Source of the DNA: Hymenobacter negativus | GTDB lineage: Bacteria; Bacteroidota; Bacteroidia; Cytophagales; Hymenobacteraceae | Assembly: GCF_017571495.1 (NCBI RefSeq) | Contig: NZ_JAGETZ010000002.1 | Location: 434,001-498,000 of the forward strand | Direction: 5' to 3' | Length of the DNA: 64,000 nt | Shown here: one piece after another, positions 1 to 8,607 of the stretch | How the letters are laid out: each line of letters starts with the position of its first letter | Position numbering within the stretch: position 1 is the first letter of the stretch | Notes under the pieces: model-generated | The model's database searches: none | Told to the model about the DNA's origin: nothing | Seen by the model: only the letters and a program-made list of their open reading frames with translations | Position numbers and translations under genes: made by a program

Positions 1-771
1 GTGCTCGGCGGCGGCGACGACGACCGGTTTATCGCCTGCCTGGCCGGCCTCTTGGCCGACCGCAACGCCCCCATCGAAGTGCTAACCACGGCCACCCGCC
101 GCCAGCCCGCCCGCACGGCCGCCGCCTACGCCCACTCGTGGCACCAGCTGGGCTGCCCGCACGTGCGCCACCTCCAGGTATGCGAAGACTATCCGGCCGA
201 CGACCCCGAAACCCTCCAGCGCCTACGCCGGGCCACGCTTGTATTCATGAGTGGCGGCGACCAAGAGCGCATCATCGATTTTTTGCTCGGCACCGAATTT
301 CTCTCCATCCTCAAGCACAAATACCAGACGGAAGCCGGCTTCATCCTGGCGGGCACCAGCGCCGGCGCCTCCGCCGTAGCCGAATTCATGCTCGTGAACG
401 GCCACGGCTGGCGCAGCCTGCTCGCTGGCCATATTGAGGTAAAGCCCGGCCTGGGCCTGCTGCCTGGCGTGCTCCTCGACCAACACTTTGCCGAGCGGGG
501 CCGCTACCCGCGCCTCATGCACGCCGTGCTGGCCCAGCCCACCCTGTTGGGCATTGGCCTGAGCGAAGAAACCGGCCTTATTATTCGCCACGGTCAGCCC
601 GCCGAGGTGTTTGGCGAGGAAGCCGTAGTGGTAGTAGATGCCGCCAGCCTCACGCACAACAACCTGCCTAACCTGCCCGAAGACGAAGTAATCAGTGCCC
701 ATAACCTGCGCGTGCATTTGCTGGTGAAGGGCCAGCAGCTGGACGTGGCCGCACGCACGGTTGGGGTGTGA
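1..771 (+). CDS. cyanophycinase-like S51 peptidase, 5' truncated by window
   Basis: This is the 3' part (256 codons) of a cyanophycinase/peptidase S51 family protein, a serine peptidase family that includes cyanophycin hydrolases and dipeptidase E. The reading frame is open from the first base. The first codon (GTG) sits inside the 'GGGDD' strand that normally lies a few residues into such proteins, so the true start is upstream of the window. The nucleophile elbow GTSAGAS is visible (Ser at codon 120 of the visible part), and 'FMSGGDQ' and 'DQHFAERGR' fit conserved S51 segments. No cyanophycin synthetase is present in the window, so the substrate is unknown; another acidic dipeptide is possible. 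The family call is fairly secure, the exact substrate is not. Confidence 0.8.
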   Translation: MLGGGDDDRFIACLAGLLADRNAPIEVLTTATRRQPARTAAAYAHSWHQLGCPHVRHLQVCEDYPADDPETLQRLRRATLVFMSGGDQERIIDFLLGTEFLSILKHKYQTEAGFILAGTSAGASAVAEFMLVNGHGWRSLLAGHIEVKPGLGLLPGVLLDQHFAERGRYPRLMHAVLAQPTLLGIGLSEETGLIIRHGQPAEVFGEEAVVVVDAASLTHNNLPNLPEDEVISAHNLRVHLLVKGQQLDVAARTVGV

Positions 772-780
772 GGGTCGGAG

Positions 781-895
781 TCGTCCGTTATCCTGAGCGG
801 CACAAAGGGCCTTACCACTGCTGAGCGGTTTGCAGTAATTTTAAACGGCGTACCTATGAGGGGGCCTGCGCGCCACTCAGCATGACGAATGCCGC
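781..895. repeat. degenerate intergenic inverted repeat (CCTGAGC family)
   Basis: The left part (about 786-815, containing ATCCTGAGCGGC and GGGCC) is roughly complementary to the right part (about 868-893, containing CACTCAGCATGACGA). The arms resemble the better preserved hairpin at 37764-37853 and the copy at 21252-21387. It looks like an old copy of a dispersed intergenic palindrome. Boundaries are approximate. Confidence 0.45.
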
Positions 896-944
896 CATAT
901 CCTTCCACCCCAACCGTCTCACCCCGCCGGGCACCAAAGTCCTA

Positions 945-952
945 TACCTTTG
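945..952 (+). promoter_or_regulatory. -7 box TACCTTTG
   Basis: A full match to the Bacteroidota -7 consensus TAnnTTTG. It lies 32 nt before the ATG at 985 but only 5 nt before the ATG at 958, which favours the later start for the downstream lipoprotein. No clear -33 TTTG is seen. Confidence 0.5.
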
Positions 953-984
953 CGTTGATGCCCCGAAAATATTCCGTGCGATTC

Positions 985-2040
985 ATGCGTATCTCTCGTT
1001 TGTGGCTGCGGCCGCTGCGTTTCCTGGGTTTGGCACTGGTGCTGTTCACGCTTTTGCCGTGGGCCTGCACCCGCAAAACCGTTTCCTTTAACAGCACCCC
1101 CGAGCAGCCCATTGCGGCCGTGCTGGTATCCGATACGCTCACACACACCAGCGACTCCCTCAATGGCAAGCCCTCACTGAGCACCGCGCGCAAGGTGGTG
1201 CTTACCAAAGAGCAGGAAAAAGCTGCTAAGGATTCGGAAAAGGCCGACCAGCGCAAGTCCAAGAAGAAGAAAAAGAACGTCTTCCTGGGCGAGAAGATGA
1301 AGAAGGCCTTTGCCAAGTCAGGCCCGAAAGGACGCAACCAGATTATCGAAATCTTCTACTACCTCAAGTACCCCCGGCCGCTTGCCGACTATGCCCCGGC
1401 GCATTACTATTACGACACCAAGAAGCATAAAGTCCTGAAGCTGGCGGCCATTGATGAGAACATGACCTCCCTTAAGGTGCTGCATGGCCCTTATAAGAAG
1501 ATGCAGAACAATAAGGTGCTCGAAACCGGCTATTACGCGCTGGGTACCCGCCACCTGCGCTGGGAGCGGTTCGATAAAAACGGCGTGCTCCTGGCCAAAA
1601 CCCACTACGAAATGGGCTTCCCACGCGACGCCAACGTGAGCTACTACGGCGAGGACCGTGCCAAAATCAATGAAGTGGTGCCTTACGTAAATGGCAAACT
1701 GGAAGGCGACTACGCCAAATTCCTCCTCAATGGCCAGCCCGACTGGCGCGGCCAGTTTGAAAATGGCAAGCGCGTGGGCACCTGGACCAAGTTCTGGGGC
1801 TTCCGGGGCCGTCGCCGCTACGAGTACCAATACGGCGAAACCGGTTACGACCCTGAAGTAGCCGAGCCGGAGCTCATTCGCGAATACAACCGCGATGCCA
1901 AGCTGATTTACGATAAAGAGAAGAATATTGACACCCGGGGCCAGGCTGATTCTCCCACTCGTCCTAATCAGAGCCGGCCGGGCTACACGCCCCGCACCGT
2001 GCCCAAGGCCGCCCCAAAAGTGACGCCCAAGCGCCGGTAA
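985..2040 (+). CDS. YwqK-like repeat lipoprotein
   Basis: A predicted lipoprotein of 351 residues. The start at 985 gives a compact signal peptide ending in the lipobox LPWAC, and fits the -7 box at 945-952. After a lysine-rich linker (about residues 80-115), the middle has repeats of the type 'G.Y....NNKVLETGYY....HLRWERFDKNG' and 'NGKLEGDY.KFLLNG', typical of MORN/YwqK-like proteins. YwqK is annotated as an antitoxin in Bacillus, but no toxin lies beside this gene, so that role should not be assumed. The last 40 residues are rich in Pro, Lys and Arg. It likely sits on the periplasmic side of a membrane. Function unknown. In-frame ATGs upstream at 889 and 958 are less likely starts. Confidence 0.75.
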   Translation: MRISRLWLRPLRFLGLALVLFTLLPWACTRKTVSFNSTPEQPIAAVLVSDTLTHTSDSLNGKPSLSTARKVVLTKEQEKAAKDSEKADQRKSKKKKKNVFLGEKMKKAFAKSGPKGRNQIIEIFYYLKYPRPLADYAPAHYYYDTKKHKVLKLAAIDENMTSLKVLHGPYKKMQNNKVLETGYYALGTRHLRWERFDKNGVLLAKTHYEMGFPRDANVSYYGEDRAKINEVVPYVNGKLEGDYAKFLLNGQPDWRGQFENGKRVGTWTKFWGFRGRRRYEYQYGETGYDPEVAEPELIREYNRDAKLIYDKEKNIDTRGQADSPTRPNQSRPGYTPRTVPKAAPKVTPKRR

Positions 2041-2115
2041 AGAGAATGGTGTAAATGCGCGGCTAATGGCAAGGCAAGAACCTTCCCATTAACCACATCA
2101 CTTCTTCCGTGTTGT

Positions 2116-2475
2116 TCAATAAAACGCATCCTCAAATTGCTCGATGCGAAAGCCCTGGCTGAGCAAGGTCAGGGCCAGAATGTCGAAACGGATGTCGCCG
2201 CGCCAGTCCATTTCCTCCTGCAACTGCGTGGCCGCAAGGCGAAACAGCTCCTTCTTGCGCTCTGATACAAATGTCTCTGGCGTGCCAAACTGACTGGAAG
2301 AGCGGGTTTTAACTTCGGCAAACACGAGCAACTCATTGCCGCGCCGGAGCACTAAATCGACTTCGGCCCGGCCGTGCCGGTAACCGCATGCCAGCACCTC
2401 AAATCCCTGGGCCTGGTAGTAGTCGGCGGCAGCCTGCTCGCCGGCCCGACCTAGTTCATGAGGAGCATGGGCCAT
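2116..2475 (-). CDS. yraN: YraN family protein (UPF0102, nuclease-fold)
   Basis: A 119-residue protein of the YraN/UPF0102 family, which has a restriction-endonuclease-like fold and unknown cellular role. Visible family marks are 'GRAGEQAAADYY' at the N-terminus, 'GRAEVDLVLRR' and 'LLVFAEVKTRSS', giving the D...ExK nuclease-like residues (Asp40, Glu54, Lys56), then 'RKKELFRLAA'. The open frame continues far upstream, but that part runs antisense to lipB. The ATG at 2475 gives the normal family length. It is divergent from lipB. Confidence 0.9.
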   Translation of the reverse strand: MAHAPHELGRAGEQAAADYYQAQGFEVLACGYRHGRAEVDLVLRRGNELLVFAEVKTRSSSQFGTPETFVSERKKELFRLAATQLQEEMDWRGDIRFDILALTLLSQGFRIEQFEDAFY

Positions 2476-2598
2476 GTGCAACAGTTGAGTGAAAGAAGTA
2501 TTGGGAGTGCTGGTAGTCCGTGGCGGATGACTATAAGCCAAGGTGAAGGGGGATAATCCAACCGCAAGTCGCCGCAAGCTAATGCCTACGGTGCTTAG

Positions 2599-2606
2599 TA
2601 CCTTTG
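2599..2606 (+). promoter_or_regulatory. -7 box TACCTTTG of lipB
   Basis: A match to TAnnTTTG, 25 nt before the lipB ATG, the same spacing as seen before atpZ (20985-20992) and the PafA gene (35994-36001). No good -33 element is visible. Confidence 0.55.
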
Positions 2607-2631
2607 CGTCCCGATTCATAAATCCCAGCCC

Positions 2632-3441
2632 ATGGCTTCCTCTATAGAACAGTTTCGTCCGCAACTGCTCGACGCCATCCTCCCCGACGACGCCAGCTTT
2701 CCCATCAACCGCACGGTTCAGGTTCAGCGCCTGGGTTTGGTCGATTACGTGCCCACCTGGCAGCTTCAGGAAACCCTGATGGATGCCACGCTGGCCATCA
2801 AAGTCTGGAACCGACAGGCCGAAACCACCGGCGAAGCCCCGCAGCCCACCCCCAACCACTTGCTGCTCTGCGAGCACCCGCATACCTACACCCTGGGCAA
2901 AAGCGGCAAGCCTGAGCATCTGCTGCTGAACGAAGCCGCGCTGGAAGCCCATGAAGCCAGCTTCCATCGCATCAACCGGGGCGGCGACATCACCTACCAC
3001 GGCCCCGGTCAACTGGTGGGCTATCCCATCCTCGACCTCGATAATTTCCGGCCCGACATCCACTGGTACCTGCGGGTTTTGGAAGAAGCCGTTATCCGTA
3101 CCCTCGCCGGGTATGGCCTGAATGCCGGCCGCATTGCTGGTCTCACCGGTGTGTGGCTCGATTGGGAAGAAGGCGCAGCCAACCCCCGCAAAATATGCGC
3201 CCTCGGCGTGAAATGCAGCCGCTGGGTAACCCTGCACGGTTTTGCACTCAACGTAAATCCCGACCTCTCGTATTTCGGCCACATCGTGCCCTGCGGCATC
3301 ACCGATAAAGCTGTGACTTCCCTGGCGCAAGAGCTGGGCGGCGCCACTGTTGTATCGGTGGCCGAAGTGCAAGAACGGCTGCTGCCCCACCTGCTAGAAC
3401 TGCTGGGTGCTACACCAACTGCTAACACAACAGCTGCCTGA
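2632..3441 (+). CDS. lipB: lipoyl(octanoyl) transferase LipB
   Basis: LipB transfers octanoate from acyl carrier protein to lipoyl domains of 2-oxoacid dehydrogenases and the glycine cleavage H protein, the first step of lipoate synthesis in the cytoplasm. The 269-residue product has the family motifs 'RGGDITYHGPGQLVGYPI', 'RKICALGVK', 'LHGFALNV' and 'VPCGITDKAVTSL'. The acyl-carrying Cys is Cys221 and the partner Lys is Lys187, 34 residues apart as in E. coli LipB. It is longer than the E. coli protein (about 213 residues), with extra sequence at the N-terminus. It has its own -7 box and is divergent from yraN. lipA was not seen in the window. Confidence 0.95.
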   Translation: MASSIEQFRPQLLDAILPDDASFPINRTVQVQRLGLVDYVPTWQLQETLMDATLAIKVWNRQAETTGEAPQPTPNHLLLCEHPHTYTLGKSGKPEHLLLNEAALEAHEASFHRINRGGDITYHGPGQLVGYPILDLDNFRPDIHWYLRVLEEAVIRTLAGYGLNAGRIAGLTGVWLDWEEGAANPRKICALGVKCSRWVTLHGFALNVNPDLSYFGHIVPCGITDKAVTSLAQELGGATVVSVAEVQERLLPHLLELLGATPTANTTAA

Positions 3442-3507
3442 TTAAGTGCTTGCGGCTGCAGTACAGCTGTTTTAGTTTATCAACCCCCGCTAAAATCCCG
3501 AGGTCCT

Positions 3508-3927
3508 GTGAAGCAAGACATCCCTTTTGAACAGGTAGAAGGCGTTTCGGTTGCCATTGTGCCCGCGGCCGATAATGCCCTGACGCCCGACGGCCACCCT
3601 CTGTGGCAGGTATACCTGCTCAACCACAATGATTTTCCGCTGACCAGTGTCATCGTCAATGCCAATGGCTATGGCCAGCAGGAAGACGGTGAAAAAGTAC
3701 GGACTTCCACCCTGCGCTATCTATTCGAGGAGGTACCAGCGCACACCGCCATCCCTGTTGAACCCCTCGACCCAGCTCTGTTTCACCTCAACAATCAATA
3801 CTGGGTGAGCTACTACCACGGCTCCCAAATTTTTGACAAAAAATTCATCTTCGTGCCCGATTCCATTGTGCCCGACAATTTCACGCACATTGCCCTGCTT
3901 GACCGAGTAGGCATTTTGCACAGCTAG
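3508..3927 (+). CDS. conserved uncharacterised protein (139 aa)
   Basis: A 139-residue protein starting with GTG at 3508, with no ATG before residue 60. It has no signal peptide or membrane segment and looks cytosolic, probably beta-rich: 'HPLWQVYLLNHNDFPLTSVIVNANGYG', then 'TSTLRYLF', then 'FIFVPDSIVPDNFTHIALLDRVGIL'. From memory, Bacteroidota have a family of similar length and pattern that carries no experimental function. It lies 66 bases downstream of lipB on the same strand, so co-transcription is possible. Confidence 0.75.
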   Translation: MKQDIPFEQVEGVSVAIVPAADNALTPDGHPLWQVYLLNHNDFPLTSVIVNANGYGQQEDGEKVRTSTLRYLFEEVPAHTAIPVEPLDPALFHLNNQYWVSYYHGSQIFDKKFIFVPDSIVPDNFTHIALLDRVGILHS

Positions 3928-3999
3928 TGCCAACCTTTATTCTGCCACGCGGCTTTTCGGCGGTTTTGCCAATGCCTCCAACCCGTACTTTGTTCCACT

Positions 4000-5082
4000 A
4001 TGACTCATTTTGATATACCCCTGGGCCTTTCTTGGATGTGGGCAATGCTCGTGTCGCTGTTCGCCGTGCCGTCCATTATCTACATTGCCCACCTCAAAAA
4101 CATGCTTGATACGCCCAACGGCCGCACTGTGCACCAGTCGCTTACGCCACGTTTGGGTGGCGTAGCGGTGTTTGCGGGCTTTATGTCAGCACTCACCATC
4201 TTCGCTCCGTTGCAAAACGGCGCCAAAGAGCTGCTGGCCGGGTGCATCATCCTGTTTTTTGTGGGTCTGAAGGACGACCTTGTGGGTATGTCGGTTTCCA
4301 AGAAATTTGTGGGCCAGCTGCTTGCTACGGGTATTGTAATGATAATGGCCGATGTGCGCATCACCAGCTTTCAGGGTATTTTGGGCATTGGTACCCTGCC
4401 TATCGGCATTAGCTATGCCTTTACGCTGGGCGTTATCGTGGGCATTACCAATGCCATCAACCTCATCGACGGTCTCGATGGCCTTGCTGGCACCATCGTC
4501 CTGATTATCTGCGGCACGTTTGGGTATTATTTCTATCAATATGGCGGTGCCAGCTACGGCAACTATGCTTACGTAGCGGTTTGCCTCATTGGGGGCTTGC
4601 TGGGCTTCCTTCGCTATAACTTCCACCGTGCGCCCATTTTCATGGGCGACACGGGCTCGCTTGTCTGCGGTTTCATCGTGTCGGTGCTAGCCATTCAGTT
4701 TATAGAAATGGGCCTGCGGGTGGGGCAGCCCTTTGGCTCATCGGCTCCATCGGTAGCAGTAGGCATCCTGTTTGTGCCACTGTTTGATACGCTACGGGTA
4801 TTTTCGCTGCGCATGCTGGCTGGCAAGTCGCCCTTCTCACCCGATAAGAACCACATCCACCACCGCATCTTGGCCATGGGCTTTCAGCAAATAAGCACGG
4901 TGTTGCTGCTTGGCTTGCTGAATATCTTGGTTGCCCTTTTGGTGATTCACTTCGCCTACCTTGGCAACACGGCTTTAATTACTGCCCTGGCCGTATTCTC
5001 AGCGTTATTAAGCATCTTCTTCGGCGTATACCAAAGCCGCATTTCCCGCCGTCAACTGCTGGCTTCCGAAACCAGCAATTAG
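4000..5082 (+). CDS. WecA/MraY family glycosyl-1-phosphate transferase
   Basis: A 360-residue polytopic membrane enzyme of the polyprenyl-phosphate N-acetylhexosamine-1-phosphate transferase family. Such enzymes load a sugar phosphate onto undecaprenyl phosphate to start O-antigen, teichoic acid or capsule synthesis. Key sites are 'LTPRLGGVAVF', 'LKDDLVG' (Asp92-Asp93), 'NAINLIDGLDGLAG' (Asp157, Asp160), 'FMGDTGSL' and the cytoplasmic loop 'HIHHRIL'. About ten membrane helices are apparent. The HIHHR loop and the lack of MraY-specific neighbours favour a WecA/TagO-type enzyme over MraY. The next gene begins 4 bases downstream, so the two are probably one transcript. Confidence 0.9.
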   Translation: MTHFDIPLGLSWMWAMLVSLFAVPSIIYIAHLKNMLDTPNGRTVHQSLTPRLGGVAVFAGFMSALTIFAPLQNGAKELLAGCIILFFVGLKDDLVGMSVSKKFVGQLLATGIVMIMADVRITSFQGILGIGTLPIGISYAFTLGVIVGITNAINLIDGLDGLAGTIVLIICGTFGYYFYQYGGASYGNYAYVAVCLIGGLLGFLRYNFHRAPIFMGDTGSLVCGFIVSVLAIQFIEMGLRVGQPFGSSAPSVAVGILFVPLFDTLRVFSLRMLAGKSPFSPDKNHIHHRILAMGFQQISTVLLLGLLNILVALLVIHFAYLGNTALITALAVFSALLSIFFGVYQSRISRRQLLASETSN

Positions 5083-5086
5083 CGTC

Positions 5087-6277
5087 ATGATTGCCCGGAA
5101 GTTTTGGCTCTACCTCACATGGCGGGTCACCATGGTCTTGGGGCTAGCGCTGGCCAGCAGTATAGCCACTTTCGCCAGCGAGTACCGCCAGTTGCCACCC
5201 GCTGCCCCAGCATCTTTGTCGGCCGACTGGCTGATTCACGATGCCGCCCGTAACCGCCTGATTTTCTTTTTGCCCGGCTACCACCAGCCTGCTCACGCCT
5301 ACTACCAGTGGGTACAAGTCAGCCGCAGCCAGTCGTTCCCTTTGTCATTCGCCGCTCAGCGCGGCCTCAGCTTGTTTCTTGATAATCAGCTGATTTTCAC
5401 GGCGCGCTCCGCTACTACCTACTCGCTCGACTTAGCGCATTTGTTGCCAGCCCGGCTGCCAGCCGGCCGCCACCTATTAGCTGTCTGGCAGCCCGATGGT
5501 ATTCCGGCGCTTGCTTCGTTCTCTGGTGTGCGCCAAGGCAGTAGCACCAGCCCCAGCACGGCTTCGCTTGTTGGCCAAGCTCAGCCGCGCTTGCCTGGTC
5601 CGCAAGGCCAAAGCGTATACCTGAGTTTGCTCTTGGTGCTGGGCCTGTCCTATGGAGCCGTACGCACCACTTACCAGCCCGGCCTAGCCCGCATATTCCA
5701 GCTTGACGAGCTATTTGGGCGCGGCAGCGACCAGCAGGCTTTTTTGTCCAAGCCAGCTTTTTCGTTGCTCAACCTATTGCTGGTATTGCTCTTCGCGCTG
5801 TCCTTTGCACTCCTCCTCACTGCTATCCATACCGACCTGCAAAACCTGCCGTTCCTACGCCGGTTCTTCAATGTGCCCGAAACCGCCATTGTTGCGCGCG
5901 TGCTGCTTTACACCGGTATTATTACTGCCTTTGTTTTTGGCAAATACCTGTTTGTTGGCATCATGGCCTACATCTTCGACCTGCTGCCGCTAGTCGATAT
6001 TCAGTACCGTGAGTTTCTGCGCACCACATTGCTGGCGGGCCTGTTTCTGCCATTAGTGTTGCTTCTCTACTTAAGCCTCAACAATGCCTTTCCACAATCA
6101 GTGGCTTGGGCCGCTAGTGCAGCAATAGGCATCGTTCTGGTTGGGTCAGTATTGCGGGTAGGGCGTACGTTGCATCATCATGCCTCGCTGCTGAATTTGC
6201 ATTTATTTGCCTACCTTTGTGCTACCGAAGTACTGCCTTTATTGGTTTTGCTTAAGCTTATCGTCTTCACGTACTGA
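5087..6277 (+). CDS. DUF4271 integral membrane protein
   Basis: A 396-residue protein with an N-terminal hydrophobic segment, a soluble domain of about 180 residues, and at least six predicted membrane helices from about residue 180 to the end ('LLLVLLFALSFALLLTAI', 'IITAFVFGKYLFVGIMAYIF', 'LAYLCATEVLPLLVLLKL'-like). The C-terminal half fits the DUF4271 family of Bacteroidota, from memory usually next to hemD. It starts 4 bases after the glycan-lipid transferase and is followed by hemD after 75 bases, so the three are likely co-transcribed. Function unknown; the large N-terminal region suggests a periplasmic binding or assembly part. Confidence 0.8.
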   Translation: MIARKFWLYLTWRVTMVLGLALASSIATFASEYRQLPPAAPASLSADWLIHDAARNRLIFFLPGYHQPAHAYYQWVQVSRSQSFPLSFAAQRGLSLFLDNQLIFTARSATTYSLDLAHLLPARLPAGRHLLAVWQPDGIPALASFSGVRQGSSTSPSTASLVGQAQPRLPGPQGQSVYLSLLLVLGLSYGAVRTTYQPGLARIFQLDELFGRGSDQQAFLSKPAFSLLNLLLVLLFALSFALLLTAIHTDLQNLPFLRRFFNVPETAIVARVLLYTGIITAFVFGKYLFVGIMAYIFDLLPLVDIQYREFLRTTLLAGLFLPLVLLLYLSLNNAFPQSVAWAASAAIGIVLVGSVLRVGRTLHHHASLLNLHLFAYLCATEVLPLLVLLKLIVFTY

Positions 6278-6352
6278 TTGGCCTCCTGGGGCTGTTCGCC
6301 TTAGTTCATTTCCTTCTTCATATCGTTCTAAGCATTACCCTTTCTTCCCTGT

Positions 6353-7183
6353 ATGGCCGATAGTGCAGAAAAGCCGGGCACAGGCCGGCACGCCACGCGC
6401 ATCAGTAGCATCCTGGTTACCCAGCCCAAGCCCACCACCGACGTTTCCCCTTACTTTACCATTGCCGAGAAATACGGCATTAAGGTAGATTTCCGGGAGT
6501 TTATTGAAGTGCAGCCAGTATCCTATAAGGATTTTCGGCGCGAAAAAATAAATATATTGGACTATACGGCGGTTATTTTTACCAGCCGTAACGCCGTCGA
6601 CCATTTTTTTCGCATCTGTCAAGAGGCTAAGCTGGAAATGCCAGCCGAAATGAAGTATTTCTGCATTTCGGAACAGACCGCTAACTACCTTCAGAAGTAC
6701 ATTGTGCTCCGCAAGCGTAAGCTATTCGTGGGCGAACGTACCGCTGCTGACCTTTTTGATATCATCAAAAAGCATAAAGGTGAGAATTTTTTGTACCCCT
6801 GTTCGGATATCCGCAAAGACGATTTGCCGGTGTTTATGCGGGCCAATAATCTCAAGTTTTCGGAGGCCGTTATCTATCGTACCGTAGCCAGCGATTTGTC
6901 CGATTTGTCGGATGTGAAATACGACTGCCTCGCCTTCTTCAGTCCATCTGGCATCAGTTCTCTGTTTATAAATTTTCCTGATTTTGTGCAGGGAGGAACC
7001 CGTATTGCGGCTTTTGGTCCTACCACTGCTAAAGCAGTCACTGATGCCGGGCTCATTTTAGACATTGAAGCACCTCAACCTAATGCTCCATCCATGACCG
7101 GAGCAATCGAGGCTTACATCCGGCAACATGCCCAACCAGATGTAGGTAAGGCAAGTACTAAAAATACCCGACCAAACGTTTAG
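6353..7183 (+). CDS. hemD: uroporphyrinogen-III synthase
   Basis: HemD closes hydroxymethylbilane with inversion of ring D to uroporphyrinogen III, the branch point of heme and siroheme synthesis, in the cytosol. The 276-residue protein shows the two-lobed HemD pattern: 'AVIFTSRNAVDHFF' in the first lobe, 'FLYPCSDIRKDDLP' at the hinge, and 'CLAFFSPSGISSLF' with 'IAAFGPTTAKAVTDAG' in the second lobe. It ends the transcript that starts at 4000 and is followed directly by a strong terminator. The last 20 residues are low in complexity. No other heme gene is near. Confidence 0.9.
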   Translation: MADSAEKPGTGRHATRISSILVTQPKPTTDVSPYFTIAEKYGIKVDFREFIEVQPVSYKDFRREKINILDYTAVIFTSRNAVDHFFRICQEAKLEMPAEMKYFCISEQTANYLQKYIVLRKRKLFVGERTAADLFDIIKKHKGENFLYPCSDIRKDDLPVFMRANNLKFSEAVIYRTVASDLSDLSDVKYDCLAFFSPSGISSLFINFPDFVQGGTRIAAFGPTTAKAVTDAGLILDIEAPQPNAPSMTGAIEAYIRQHAQPDVGKASTKNTRPNV

Positions 7184-7200
7184 CCCATTACGGAGCACAT

Positions 7201-7236
7201 AACCGGCGCAACCTTGCTTTGCGCCGGTTTTTTTTG
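7201..7236 (+). terminator. Rho-independent terminator after hemD
   Basis: A perfect 11-bp stem (7201-7211 with 7219-7229), a 7-nt loop and a T-run to 7235. It begins 17 bases after the hemD stop. It also rules out the TTG at 7214 as the start of the next gene. Confidence 0.95.
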
Positions 7237-7265
7237 GCCAAGTTTTTTAAAGCAGGTTTTTGCCT

Positions 7266-7273
7266 TACATTTG
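7266..7273 (+). promoter_or_regulatory. -7 box TACATTTG before porP
   Basis: A match to TAnnTTTG just beyond the hemD terminator. It would give a leader of about 78 nt before the porP ATG at 7355. Confidence 0.5.
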
Positions 7274-7354
7274 GAAGCTATTCATCCTGTAGCAGCCACC
7301 CCCATCTCTTTCAAGACACCTCCCTCTTCTTCCACCATCACCACCCCCGCTTCT

Positions 7355-8359
7355 ATGAAAGGAACGTTACTCGCGACCCTGCTGCTAACGGCAGCAGCTG
7401 GCTCGGCGCTTGCTCAGCAACAGCCCCAATTCACCCACTACGGCCTCAACGGCATGTCTCTAAACCCAGCTTATGCGGGCATCAAGGGTCAAGGTGAAGT
7501 AAGCCTAATTGGTCGCTATCAGTACCTCAATTACAACGGTACTTTTGACGGCAACAACGGTTCCCCCCGCACGGGCCTCGTTACCGTTTCATTGCCTGTT
7601 CCTGCGCTCAGCGGTGGTGTAGGTTTGGCAGTGTACTACGACCAAGTTGGTCAGGCCAAAATGACCAATGCTGCGCTGTCCTACTCGCAGCACATCAAGC
7701 TGGGTTCGGGTAAACTGGGCATTGGCATTCAAGGCATCTACACGTACCTGAGCAAAGGCACTTACATCGCTATTGACCCGGAAGACATCAACGTGCCTAA
7801 AGATGCTTCCGACAACAAGTTCGACGCTGGTGCTGGTATCTGGTACGAATCGCCAAAGTTCTACGCTGGCATCAGCATGAATAATCTGCTCCGCTCAGAG
7901 TACTCTTTCAAGAGTGCCGACGGCAGCACCAAAGGCAACAAAAGCCCATACCTTGCTGAGAACCACGCCTACTTCACTGCCGGATACAATATCGAAGCCT
8001 CGTCTTCCGTTATCGTGACTCCAATGGTACTGGCTAAAGCCGTATTACCAGGCAAGTTCTCTAGCTCTAGCAAATTTGATAACGCAAAGAACTACTCTTT
8101 TGAAGGTGGCGTTCGTGCCACTATCGATGACAAATACTGGATTGGTGCTAACTATCGCCACGAAGAGTCTGTGTCGGGTCTGCTGGGCTTGAGCTTTGCC
8201 AAAGACAATGCTATCCGTGTAGGCTACGCATTTGACTTCATTGCTTTCAATCAGGATGCCCGTGCATTCAGCTCGCACGAAATTATGCTCACCTACCGTT
8301 TGCCGAAGCCAGGCCCAACTACTCGCCCTGCTATCCGCACGCCCCGCTACAGCTTCTAA
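7355..8359 (+). CDS. porP: type IX secretion membrane protein PorP/SprF family
   Basis: A 334-residue outer-membrane beta-barrel protein of the PorP/SprF family, which works with the type IX secretion and gliding machinery. The ATG at 7355 gives a clean signal peptide ending 'GSALAQ'. The mature N-terminus has the family mark 'QFTHYGLNGMSLNPAYAG', followed by alternating beta strands ('GVGLAVYYDQVG', 'KLGIGIQGIYTYL', 'FDAGAGIWYES') and the terminal segment 'EIMLTYRLP'. The family has many paralogues. Its position directly before gldKLMN matches the porP-porK-L-M-N order known from Porphyromonas, so I take it as the apparatus copy. It lies between the hemD terminator and the gldK promoter. Confidence 0.9.
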   Translation: MKGTLLATLLLTAAAGSALAQQQPQFTHYGLNGMSLNPAYAGIKGQGEVSLIGRYQYLNYNGTFDGNNGSPRTGLVTVSLPVPALSGGVGLAVYYDQVGQAKMTNAALSYSQHIKLGSGKLGIGIQGIYTYLSKGTYIAIDPEDINVPKDASDNKFDAGAGIWYESPKFYAGISMNNLLRSEYSFKSADGSTKGNKSPYLAENHAYFTAGYNIEASSSVIVTPMVLAKAVLPGKFSSSSKFDNAKNYSFEGGVRATIDDKYWIGANYRHEESVSGLLGLSFAKDNAIRVGYAFDFIAFNQDARAFSSHEIMLTYRLPKPGPTTRPAIRTPRYSF

Positions 8360-8517
8360 TACTCCTATTTTCTTGTCTTGCACTAAAGATGAGCATTGTC
8401 CTATTGAGTTAGGATAAAATTTAGTCGGCCCTTTGGCCAATAAATCGGATTAACCGGCTTATTTACGCTATTCAACGCGTTTACCAACAATTTGGTCTCT
8501 TAAATCGGAATGTAGGT

Positions 8518-8549
8518 ATTGCACCTTGCCCGAAAAGAGTGTAGATTTG
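8518..8549 (+). promoter_or_regulatory. Bacteroidota promoter of the gldKLMN operon
   Basis: A -33-like ATTG at 8518-8521 (consensus TTTG), a 20-nt spacer, and a -7 box TAGATTTG at 8542-8549. The leader to gldK would be about 55 nt. This is the best two-part promoter match found in the window. Confidence 0.65.
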
Positions 8550-8607
8550 CCATACCATCCAACTGTACTTTAGCGGTATCGACAATTAAAACAGATTTCT
8601 AACTCTC

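Noticed and set aside
889..984. Earlier start for the YwqK-like lipoprotein
   Set aside because: The -7 box at 945-952 and the signal peptide length favour 985.
985..2040. Toxin-antitoxin role for the YwqK-like protein
   Set aside because: No partner toxin is adjacent, and the repeats alone do not show the function.
2476..3390. Upstream extension of the yraN reading frame across lipB
   Set aside because: It is antisense to lipB, which has all catalytic motifs. The YraN family begins at 2475.
7214..7354. Earlier start for porP
   Set aside because: It would begin inside the hemD terminator and hide the signal peptide.
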